Shown in pieces: positions 1 to 8,300 of a stretch of 64,000 bases of DNA (position 1 is the stretch's first letter; each line of letters starts with the position of its first letter). The notes beneath the pieces were generated by a model. It was not told the DNA's origin and did no database searches. It saw only the letters and a list, made by a program, of their open reading frames with translations. The stretch is from Psychrobacter immobilis (GTDB lineage Bacteria; Pseudomonadota; Gammaproteobacteria; Pseudomonadales; Moraxellaceae), in the NCBI RefSeq assembly GCF_904846225.1, contig NZ_CAJGZJ010000005.1, positions 124,001 to 188,000 of the forward strand, in the 5' to 3' direction. The translations under genes were made by a program, and so were the position numbers.

Positions 1-807
1 GAAATGTTAGACGATAAGCTTGGCACGAAATGGCGAAATAAGTGGTTAAAAATAGGCATTGACGATGGCACTTTGCCCAAAGGCTTTGGTCGTGAAGTGA
101 TAAAAAGTCATTTTGCAGCGTTAGATCTGACCTTTGAAGCTGCTCCTATCAGCCAGTTTACTTATGTCGCGCCTAATAAGCTAGCGTCACTCTCTCCAAA
201 GCTACCAGCTCATCAGCTACCAGTTATGCTAGCAAGTGATCAAATCATTCGCCGTGTACAAAGCGCTGAAAGCTATGAGCAATTTTATCAAGATTATATG
301 CGTACCTTCTACGATCGCATCAGTAAGCAATATCCTGAACTGGTCAAAGAAAACGCGTCTGACCAAGTAGCTGACACAGAAGCTGACAGACTTACTAGCA
401 AGGCATTAGTGCAGCAAGTATTGGGAATGATAAAAGAGCGACTAGACAGTGGGGTTCAGTCAACAGAGGCGAAAACACTTGTAAATACAGAGGTGCAAGA
501 GCTTTACGGATTTGATAAACGTGGTCAGCTCAAATGGCAGCATCTACGCAATGATTTTTCAAACCAAGCCAAGTCTGCTTCTGATAAGTCAAGCAAGGGT
601 ACAGTCGTCGACGTATTGCAGCAGTATTCTACTATCAGTAATAAAGATATGGCATTCCCAAATTTGCCAAGCGATGTACAAGTGCCAAACTCCAGTAACA
701 GTATTGATATGAGACAATATAGTAGTGAGCTTATGCAGTATTATCGCGATGGCAAGGGCACCGCGATGGGTAAGATGATTTTCAATAGATTACCAATGTC
801 TCAATAG
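1..807 (+). CDS. C-terminal part of an unidentified protein (open at left edge)
   Basis: The reading frame is open through the first base of the window, so this is probably the 3' part of a longer gene; an ATG at position 4 is present, but no upstream sequence is available to judge it. The 267 visible residues are hydrophilic, with no membrane segment or signal peptide. The middle (roughly residues 85-190) is charged and probably helical. The C-terminal third is rich in Ser, Asn and Gln and ends in a short basic segment. I recognise no family and no catalytic motif. It is followed by 75 bases and then the exonuclease gene on the same strand, so the two could share a transcript. Function unknown. 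Confidence 0.6.
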   Translation, partial: EMLDDKLGTKWRNKWLKIGIDDGTLPKGFGREVIKSHFAALDLTFEAAPISQFTYVAPNKLASLSPKLPAHQLPVMLASDQIIRRVQSAESYEQFYQDYMRTFYDRISKQYPELVKENASDQVADTEADRLTSKALVQQVLGMIKERLDSGVQSTEAKTLVNTEVQELYGFDKRGQLKWQHLRNDFSNQAKSASDKSSKGTVVDVLQQYSTISNKDMAFPNLPSDVQVPNSSNSIDMRQYSSELMQYYRDGKGTAMGKMIFNRLPMSQ

Positions 808-882
808 TGGTTTGAGGTTATTGATTGAGCAGAAGTGACTAAATATATGACAGAAAAATCTTATCGGTATAAAGGGTGAATC

Positions 883-1764
883 ATGAACTTTGTGACCATT
901 GACGTTGAAACTGCTAATAGTGATGTAGGGTCTATTTGTCAAATAGGATTGGCTAAATATATCAATGGTAAACTCATTGATACCTACTGTACGTTAGTGT
1001 GTCCTCAGACATCATTCAGTCGTCAAAATATAGAGGTGCACGGTATCAGCAGTAGCATGGTAAAAGATGCACCGTCTATGTATGATATTTACGGACAGAT
1101 ATTGAAGTTTATCGGCGACAATGTTGTAGTTAGTTATACCGACTTTGATCAAAGAGCATTGACAAAAAGTCTAGAACACCACAAGTTACCAATACCAGAG
1201 TTAAGCTGGGTAGACGCGACTATATTGGTGCGTAAGACTTGTCAGCGTTTTGCCATTAAAGGTTATAATTTGGCAAATGTATGCAAAGAATGGAATTATC
1301 AGTTTGACCATCACGACGCGCTAGAAGATGCCAAAGCATGTGGCTTTATAACCGTCACCATTCTTAGAGAAAATGGTTTATCAATTCATGACTGGATAAA
1401 AGATCGTGGACACAGTCGTACTTATCAGCAACAACGCGCAAATAACAAGAGCTATCCTAGTAGTATCGTTAAAGTAGGAGATGAGTTAGGGCGATATGCA
1501 GGACTCAATATTTGCTTTACGGGCAACCTCAGTATTAGTAGATCGGATATTGCCAAGATAGCCGCTAAAAATGGTTTTAACGTCAAAGCGGGTGCTTCGA
1601 AGAAATTAGATTACCTCGTGGTTGGCACTCAGGATTTAACGCTGCTTGCGGGTCATGAAAAAAGTAGTAAGCATCGCAAAGTAGAAGAGCTGGTACAGGA
1701 TGGTTTAGATATCAAAATTCTTGAAGAAAAAGCATTCTTAAAGTTGCTAAAAATATCAAACTGA
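883..1764 (+). CDS. DnaQ-type 3'-5' exonuclease with C-terminal BRCT domain
   Basis: A 293-residue protein with two domains. Residues 1-160 are a DEDDh exonuclease: Asp7 and Glu9 in the first motif (TIDVET), Asp89 in the second (FDQRAL), and His144 and Asp149 in the third (HHDALEDA). This fold removes nucleotides from 3' ends of DNA or RNA using two metal ions. Residues about 203-290 are a BRCT domain of the NAD-ligase/DnaQ-associated type (GLNICFTGNL, then the LDYLVVG segment). The combination suggests recruitment of the nuclease to nicked or damaged DNA; the exact role is inference. The ATG at 883 has a good AAAGGGTG ribosome site. A strong hairpin terminator follows. It is not the replicative epsilon subunit, which lacks BRCT. 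Confidence 0.85.
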   Translation: MNFVTIDVETANSDVGSICQIGLAKYINGKLIDTYCTLVCPQTSFSRQNIEVHGISSSMVKDAPSMYDIYGQILKFIGDNVVVSYTDFDQRALTKSLEHHKLPIPELSWVDATILVRKTCQRFAIKGYNLANVCKEWNYQFDHHDALEDAKACGFITVTILRENGLSIHDWIKDRGHSRTYQQQRANNKSYPSSIVKVGDELGRYAGLNICFTGNLSISRSDIAKIAAKNGFNVKAGASKKLDYLVVGTQDLTLLAGHEKSSKHRKVEELVQDGLDIKILEEKAFLKLLKISN

Positions 1765-1786
1765 CTTTAATGTTAATTTAAAATAT

Positions 1787-1820
1787 AAAAAAGTGCACCG
1801 CTTATACGATGCACTTTTTT
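1787..1820 (+). terminator. Bidirectional intrinsic terminator
   Basis: Perfect 11-base arms (AAAAAAGTGCA and its complement) enclose a 12-base loop, with A and T tracts at either side. It lies between the exonuclease gene and the convergent CpxP-like gene and can serve both. Confidence 0.85.
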
Positions 1821-1893
1821 ATATTTTATACTTAGGACGCACACTAGTCTTATAAGACAGTGCAAATTAACGCAAATTTGTCTTAATGGCGAC

Positions 1894-2427
1894 CTACATG
1901 CCTGGGCGCTGTTTGCCATTCATTTTGTGATGGCCTGAACCTTTATGACCTTTAGCCATTTTCTCAGCTTCTAATGTGGCCATTTTTTCACGCTGCTCAG
2001 GCGTCAAAACTTGAGCGATAGCATGCTGAGTTTGTACTCGTTCGATAAAACGCTGCTTTGTTTTAGCGGCTTGCTGATCGGCCAAACGGTTTATTGCAGC
2101 ATTGTTCAAAGTAGGTGCATTGGTCAAGGCTTGCATCTGTTGATACATTTGCGCACGTTCTGCTTTGTTTTTTGTACGGTCAGCTTTATAGTCACCATGT
2201 TTTGCTTCCATGATGGCTTTAATTTGGGCTTGTTGCGTCGCTGTCAAATTAAGCTGTGACATTGGGCCTCTCATACCGCCTTTTTTCATGGCTTTTTTCA
2301 TGCCATCTTTATGCTGCATTTTGCTAGTCGTTGGGGTTGTGTCTGTGGTTGCGTTGACGCTGCTACAGGCCGTCACGGTAAATATGCTAGACATTGCCAA
2401 TACTGAGCCGAGTAATAATTTTTTCAT
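1894..2427 (-). CDS. CpxP/Spy-family periplasmic lipoprotein (LTxxQ motifs)
   Basis: The start is placed at the ATG at 2427, preceded by AAAGGA; the frame extends 18 codons upstream without a better site. The 177-residue product begins with a lipoprotein signal (MKKLLLGSVLAMSS..., lipobox VTAC), so it should be anchored in the envelope. The helical core carries two LTxxQ motifs (LTATQ and LTPEQ), the hallmark of the Spy/CpxP chaperone-like family that senses or buffers misfolded envelope proteins. The N-terminal half is rich in Lys, Met and Gly, and the tail is His/Lys-rich (GHKGSGHHK), which could bind metal. It is divergent from a response regulator/kinase pair, as cpxP is from cpxRA in enterobacteria. 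E. coli CpxP and Spy are not lipoproteins, so the lipobox is a difference. Symbol withheld because orthology is not proven. Confidence 0.8.
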   Translation of the reverse strand: MKKLLLGSVLAMSSIFTVTACSSVNATTDTTPTTSKMQHKDGMKKAMKKGGMRGPMSQLNLTATQQAQIKAIMEAKHGDYKADRTKNKAERAQMYQQMQALTNAPTLNNAAINRLADQQAAKTKQRFIERVQTQHAIAQVLTPEQREKMATLEAEKMAKGHKGSGHHKMNGKQRPGM

Positions 2428-2508
2428 GATGCAATCCTTTAAGTCGTTTGGTTTGGTTAAATATAGAGTGATGAACAGCAAGACTTTATTTTATGCAGGC
2501 TACCCTCG

Positions 2509-2534
2509 AAGTATTGCAAAGACGTGCAATACTT
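2509..2534. promoter_or_regulatory. Inverted repeat in the cpxP-like/cpxR-like divergent gap
   Basis: Perfect 10-base arms AAGTATTGCA / TGCAATACTT are separated by 6 bases. The repeat lies 82 bases upstream of the lipoprotein start and 143 upstream of the response regulator start. It has no T tract, so it is more likely an operator than a terminator. I see no clear GTAAA-N5-GTAAA CpxR box in this 249-base gap. Confidence 0.45.
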
Positions 2535-2676
2535 GCTGCTGATAACGGCTATCTTACGACAGTTAAAGGTTACGAACATTTATGAAACATTAAGAAAGGT
2601 AACGTTTATGGTGTATCGATCAGTACTTGCTTGATAATGTAACTCATAAAGCTATTCAACATTTAGGGAGATAGAC

Positions 2677-3363
2677 GTGCCAAATATATTGCTAGGCGAT
2701 GATGACGAAGAGTTGGCTCAGTTATTACAAGAGTATTTGCACAATCATGGTGTGACATGCGATTGCGTTCATGATGGTGAAGCCGTGATTCAAACACTTA
2801 AAACGGCGAATAATAATGCTTTTGCTTATGATTTGCTGGTACTTGATATTATGATGCCAAAAATGGATGGACTCAGTGTGCTCCGTCAATTGCCAAATAT
2901 CAGTGATATTCCCGTTATTATGCTGACGGCAAAGGGTGAAGAGATTGATCGTATCATTGGCTTAGAGCTTGGCGCTGATGATTATATTACCAAACCTTGC
3001 AATCCTCGAGAATTACTAGCGCGCATCAATGCGGTGATTAAACGCACCAATGCGGCGGTATCAGAGCACACGGCATTACCAGAGAGTCGTTTGCATCTCG
3101 ATCAAAATCGGCGGGTTTGTCAGATAGATGGCACTGAGTTACAAGTGACTGGTACAGAGTTTGATCTATTGATCGCATTGCTTAAGCAAAAGGGCGAGGT
3201 GGTGAGTAAAACGTGGCTGTCAGAGCATGTTTTGCAGCGTGAGTTGCAGCCATTTGATCGTAGTTTGGATGTCCATGTTTCGCGCTTGCGTAAAAAACTT
3301 CAACCCTTTCACGATGAACCGATCAAAGCGGTTCGTGGTAAAGGGTATCAGTTAGTAATTTAA
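2677..3363 (+). CDS. cpxR: OmpR-family response regulator, CpxR-like
   Basis: A 228-residue two-domain regulator starting at GTG 2677, with AGGGAG 6 bases upstream. The receiver domain (1-120) has the acidic pocket (GDDDEE, residues 7-12), the phospho-acceptor Asp57 (LVLDIMMPKMDG), the switch Thr in IMLTAKG and Lys in YITKP. The C-terminal winged helix (about 128-228) has the OmpR signature (GTEFDLLIALL, RSLDVHVSRLRKKL, VRGKGYQL). When phosphorylated by the downstream kinase it would bind DNA and change expression of envelope genes, with the divergent lipoprotein the likeliest target. Its stop codon overlaps the kinase start by one base, indicating translational coupling. The CpxR assignment rests on synteny with a CpxP-like gene plus overall similarity; RstA is the main alternative. 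Confidence 0.82.
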   Translation: MPNILLGDDDEELAQLLQEYLHNHGVTCDCVHDGEAVIQTLKTANNNAFAYDLLVLDIMMPKMDGLSVLRQLPNISDIPVIMLTAKGEEIDRIIGLELGADDYITKPCNPRELLARINAVIKRTNAAVSEHTALPESRLHLDQNRRVCQIDGTELQVTGTEFDLLIALLKQKGEVVSKTWLSEHVLQRELQPFDRSLDVHVSRLRKKLQPFHDEPIKAVRGKGYQLVI

Positions 3364-4955
3364 TGATGGACTCAACGATGAAAACGCCTATATTTAAGGT
3401 GCGAGTCACTATTTTTTGGCGACTATTTTTAAGTTTGCTATTGACGATTTTGATGACCTCTATTCTATCTATTGTAGTGGAGCGTTGGCTGGTTGAAAAG
3501 GAGCTGACGGCTCGCATGGATGTGCAAATTGACAGCTTGCTGATGAAACGTCAGGAGATGATTGATGCGCTACAAATAGGAGATTTGACAGCCGTTAGGC
3601 AGATGTATCGTCAAGACCGATGGCTCATGAATCAGATCAGAGTCTACGACGAGCAAGGTGCCATCATGTTTCCGCGTTATCGAGATAGGGGTGAGCAGCG
3701 TCGGCAAGAGCGTATAAAAGATGGCAAGCAGAAAACGGGCCCGTCATTTACACAAAAAATGCCGCCACTGCCAGACGCGCCTAAATTGGATACCAACAAA
3801 ACGTTTAACGATAATAGCGTCTCGCATGATAAGCCGTCCATCTTAAATCGTATCCTGCATCCGATGTCACCGCGTAGCGCTACGATAGTTGATCCTGATA
3901 ATCGTCCTGAGTTGGCTGATGTGACGGTTGTCTTACCAGATGAGCAAATGATCATTATACAATTGCGCCCGCATTTGCGTTTTTCAGATGTTGTAGAGCT
4001 GCAACGTGGTAATTTTCCCATACGTTTACTATTGATCATTATTTTTAGCGTCTTAGTATGTATTTGGCTCAGTCGCACGCTAACACAGCGAATTCGCCGT
4101 GTAAAAAATACGGTACACCGTATGATTGATGGTGATTATCAAGCCAAGCCAAATCTATCCAAAATGGGAGATGATGAGTTGGGCTTATTAGCAAAAGATG
4201 TCGCCAAGCTGTCAGCACGATTGGCTGAAAGTGAGCTGGCGCGTAAGCAGATGTTGAGCGATATCTCGCATGAACTACGCTCGCCACTGGCGCGTCTAGA
4301 AGTTGCTACTGAGCTGACTCGCGATTTTGCTCCCAATACCAGTCGTTATCTCGACCGAATTGATAAAGAGTCTGCGCGAATGAATGAGTTGATTGAGCAA
4401 ATCATTCATATTCAGTCTTTGCAAATGCAGCAATACACTATCGATAATTTAGAAAATGATGCGGTCGATATCGCTGAGATTATCAGCGAGATTGAACAAG
4501 ATGTTTGCTTTGAGTTTCAACATAAAAACGTGCGCTGGCAATGGCAGCCGTCCCATTTTTTATCAAAAGGCTCTATATCTTCTTTGATAGTAATAGGCAA
4601 TCAAGAACAACTACACAGTGCGCTTGAAAATGTCATTCGTAACGCTTTTATGCATACAGCTTCTGACTCGACAGTGATTGCTGAGATGAAAGAAGTGGAT
4701 ATGGACAATAAGATACCAGCGATTCAAATCAGCATAACAGATGAAGGTGGCGGCGTAGCAGATAAGGATTTAGAGCGTATTTTTCAGCCGTTTGTACGCC
4801 TTGATTCTGCTCGCCATCGCGAAACGGGTGGGTATGGGTTAGGGCTTGCAATCGTTCATGCTGTGATAATCGCGCACAAAGGGCATATCAATGCTTACAA
4901 TCGACAGGACGGTATACAAGGGTTGGTGGTGCAAATAACGTTGCCGACCAAATAA
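3363..4955 (+). CDS. cpxA: Sensor histidine kinase, CpxA-like
   Basis: A 530-residue inner-membrane kinase. The first membrane segment spans about residues 13-36 and the second about 218-240. The periplasmic loop of about 180 residues between them is basic and proline-rich in the middle, longer and less ordered than a compact sensor fold. HAMP linker about 240-292. HisKA with phospho-acceptor His303 (DISHELRSPLARLE). HATPase_c with the N box around Asn427 (NVIRNAF), G1 at 460-464 (DEGGG) and G2 near 488-495 (GYGLGLAI). It should phosphorylate the regulator just upstream. ATG codons at 3363, 3366 and 3378 are all possible starts; the first overlaps the preceding stop codon. AT-rich DNA follows with no evident terminator. 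Confidence 0.85.
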   Translation: MMDSTMKTPIFKVRVTIFWRLFLSLLLTILMTSILSIVVERWLVEKELTARMDVQIDSLLMKRQEMIDALQIGDLTAVRQMYRQDRWLMNQIRVYDEQGAIMFPRYRDRGEQRRQERIKDGKQKTGPSFTQKMPPLPDAPKLDTNKTFNDNSVSHDKPSILNRILHPMSPRSATIVDPDNRPELADVTVVLPDEQMIIIQLRPHLRFSDVVELQRGNFPIRLLLIIIFSVLVCIWLSRTLTQRIRRVKNTVHRMIDGDYQAKPNLSKMGDDELGLLAKDVAKLSARLAESELARKQMLSDISHELRSPLARLEVATELTRDFAPNTSRYLDRIDKESARMNELIEQIIHIQSLQMQQYTIDNLENDAVDIAEIISEIEQDVCFEFQHKNVRWQWQPSHFLSKGSISSLIVIGNQEQLHSALENVIRNAFMHTASDSTVIAEMKEVDMDNKIPAIQISITDEGGGVADKDLERIFQPFVRLDSARHRETGGYGLGLAIVHAVIIAHKGHINAYNRQDGIQGLVVQITLPTK

Positions 4956-5103
4956 TATAAATTATCAAAATGTATTTTAGATAATTGGCATACTTTTTTG
5001 CTTATTGACCGCATATGTTTAGTGAAAATTAAGACAATGACTTTCAAAAATATTGGAAGTTAATAACAGTACCAAAGAATAATATATTCGTTTTATAGAA
5101 TTT

Positions 5104-5127
5104 ATATATTCAATATTATGAATATAT
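5104..5127. promoter_or_regulatory. AT-rich inverted repeat
   Basis: Arms ATATATTCA / TGAATATAT with a 6-base spacer, about 257 bases upstream of the adhesin start. It is AT-only apart from one C/G pair, so chance occurrence in this composition is plausible. Confidence 0.3.
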
Positions 5128-5164
5128 TAGATGAAAGGTATTAAATGGCAGGTTAACGGTATTG

Positions 5165-5206
5165 TTACTCTCTATATATTCGGTAATACTAATATATAGA
5201 GAGTAA
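5165..5206. promoter_or_regulatory. Long perfect inverted repeat upstream of the adhesin
   Basis: Sixteen-base perfect arms (TTACTCTCTATATATT and its complement) flank a 10-base spacer, extendable by a G-T pair and one more base pair. It sits 178 bases before the adhesin ATG. It could form a leader-RNA hairpin or be a double operator. There is no U tract immediately 3', so it is not a classical terminator. Confidence 0.5.
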
Positions 5207-5383
5207 TACATAACTTACAAAACAAAACGTCTTATTTCTTGAAAACTAATATCAGTAACACTGTGAAAAGAATTCATCATTATCAGCTTATAACCTGTTT
5301 TATTTTATGATATCGACTCTCTGAAACATAGATTGTATCTCTGATTTTTTTAAATCTTACAAGTCTACAAGGGAGTGAATATC

Positions 5384-8300
5384 ATGAACCGCATCTATAA
5401 AGTAATATGGAATGAAGCCTTAAATTGTTTTACCGCAGTCGGTGAATACGCAAAAGGGCGTGGCAAGTCTTCCAAATCTAGTGTCAACTCTAACAACACC
5501 ACATCTAATCTATCTTCTATCAATACCTTTGGTTTGAGTGCCATAGGACTTGGATTATTGGCTGCTGGTTTTGGTATGCAAGCGAATGCGACGGGTATTT
5601 ATTTTACTGGAGATAATCCAACACCTAAGGTTTATATCAATCCATATGAAACTTTAAAAGTACAGGGTGGTGAAACGGTCGCTGGAGATGATCACACTAA
5701 GAATATAAATGTCACAGCGAATAGCCGGGACAACTCATTAACGATAAAACTCGACAAAACGGTCGATTTAGGTGCCGATGGTAGTCTTAAAACTGGTGAT
5801 ACCTTGGTCGATAGTTCGGGTATTAAAATCACAGCAAATAATGTAGTCAATGACGTAAAACTTACCAGCCATGGTTTAAATAATGGAAATAACAAAATAA
5901 TAAACGTAGACGATGGTGCTATTACAGCAACGAGTAAAGAGGCAGTTAATGGTTCTCAGCTAAACAGCTTAACCAATACAGTCGCCGCCAATAAAACCAA
6001 ATACTACAGTGTAAATTCGACCGCTAGCGGTAATGCCAACAATGATGGTGCAACAGGGCCAAATGCGATGGCTATGGGTGGCAATGCGACTGCTGCTGGT
6101 GAACAAGCTATTGCGATTGGTAGCGGAGAAAGTGGTCAGCACACCACAGCAAGTGGACAGCAATCCATCGCAATTGGTGCAAATGTGGTATCAAAAGGTC
6201 ACTCATCTATTGCGCTTGGCGGTGATGATTTAAATTATGCGTCAAAAGCCAATATTGGAGGTAACTCTGCAAGCACGGTGTTAAACAGTGGCACTGTTAA
6301 TACGGTATTTAAGGGTTATGCTGGTAAAGATATGGTAGAAGCCAATCAGTTCGATGTAAATACAGAGTCAGGCGGTGCAGCATCGATTGCCATTGGTGTT
6401 AAGTCACGATCTAGAGGGGATTTATCTACCGCTGTTGGTGTACATGCTAACTCGACTGGTACTGCCTCATCAGCCTTTGGAATGGCCGCTTCTGCTACCC
6501 AAAAAGGAGCACTGGCAATGGGTGCAGGTGCCCAGTCTAGCACTCAGGATGGCGTGGCTTTAGGGTCAAAATCTGTTGCTAATGTCGTAGGCGGCGCAAC
6601 AGGTTTTGTCCCAATGGGTGCTTTATTAGTCGATAAAAACGCGATTATCGCAACAAACAGTGTGGCACTCGGTGCGGTATCAGTTGGTACAGGCGCACAA
6701 GGTGGCAATCGTCAAATTGTCAATGTCGCTGCCGGTACAAATAGCAGTGATGCAGTCAACGTGGCTCAGCTAACGGGCCTACAAAATGGTATCAATAGTA
6801 CGCTTAATCAGGGTATAGATTTTGGCGGTGACAGTGGCAACAAGGTCAATCGTAAGCTTGGCGAAGAGCTGTCGATAAAAGGTGGCGAGACAGATGGTAC
6901 AAAATTAGCTAGCGGTAACAACATCGGTGTGGTTGCTGACGGAGCTGATACTCTAGCCATTAAGTTGGCTAAAAATTTAACAGGCCTTACCAGTGTCACC
7001 ACAGGCGATACCGTGATGAACATGGGCGGCATCAGCTTCCTCGGTGGTAGTACCGTTAGTCTAAGCAGCACCGGTCTGGACAATGGTGGCAAGCAAATCA
7101 CCAACATGGCGAGTGGTGGTACAACCGCAACGAATGCTGCCAATATTGGTGATATAAGCAGCGCAGTCGCCGCCAATAAAACTCAGTATTACAGCGTGAA
7201 CTCAACAGGTGGTAGCAATGACGACAATCTTGGTGCGACTGGTCAAAACGCGATGGCCATGGGTCGAAACGCTAGTGCGACTGGTGGACAAGCCATTGCC
7301 ATTGGTAGCGGAGCGAGCGGTCAGCATACTACAGCAAGTGGACAGCAATCCATTGCCATTGGTGCAAACGTCGTCTCTAAAGGCGCATCGTCTATCGCTA
7401 TTGGTGGTGATGACCTAGACGCTGCCTCTAAAGCCAATATCGATGGCACCTCAGCATCTGCTATCAATGGTGGTGATGTCAACACCACTTTCAAAGCTTA
7501 TACGGGTCGTGATCTGGTTGAGACACCTCCTTATATGGTCAATACAGAATCAGGTGGCGCCGCCTCTATAGCAATGGGTGCAAAAGCGCTATCTAAAGGG
7601 GCGCTATCTACCGCCATTGGTATACAGTCTTCTTCGGCTGGTGTCGCATCTTCTGCCTTTGGTATGGGATCTTCAGCAAGCTTAGAGGGTTCAGTGGCGC
7701 TAGGTGCAGGTTCAACAACTGCTACGAATGCCACCAGCGAGTCTACCGTGACAGTGGGTGGAACCACTTACACCATCGCAGGTCCTGCGACGAGAGCAGG
7801 TGATCAAGTCTCTGTCGGTTCAGCAGGTGCTGAGCGTCAGATCAAACATGTCGCTGGTGGTGCCATCAACTCAAGCAGTACGGATGCAGTGAATGGTAGT
7901 CAGTTGCATGCTACAAACACAGCGGTCAATAAAAACACCACGACTATTGGCTCAGGACTTAACTTTGAGGGTGACACGGGTGACACTGTTAATCGTCAAC
8001 TTGGTCAGACACTCGCCATAAAAGGTGGGGCAACCAACCTATCGGACAACAACATCGGCGTGGTTGCTGATGGTACTAATACGTTGAATGTGAAACTGGC
8101 AAAAGACTTAACTGGTTTAGACAGTGTCTCCACAGGTAATAGTCTGCTAAATACAAACGGCTTGACCATTGCTAACGGTCCAAAATTCACTACAGCTGGT
8201 ATTAATGCCAATAACCAACAAATTCAAGGTGTGATGAGCGGTGGTACAACAGAAACCAACGCTGCCAATATTGGTGACTTAAACACGGCAATTACTGGGG

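Larger units (their letters stand above)
4956..5383. other. 428-base AT-rich gap upstream of the adhesin
   Basis: No credible gene is present. The stretch is strongly AT-rich and contains two inverted repeats (5104-5127 and 5165-5206, listed separately). The adhesin promoter and 5' leader presumably lie here; I cannot choose a -10/-35 pair with confidence because many TATAAT-like matches occur by composition alone. Confidence 0.6.
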
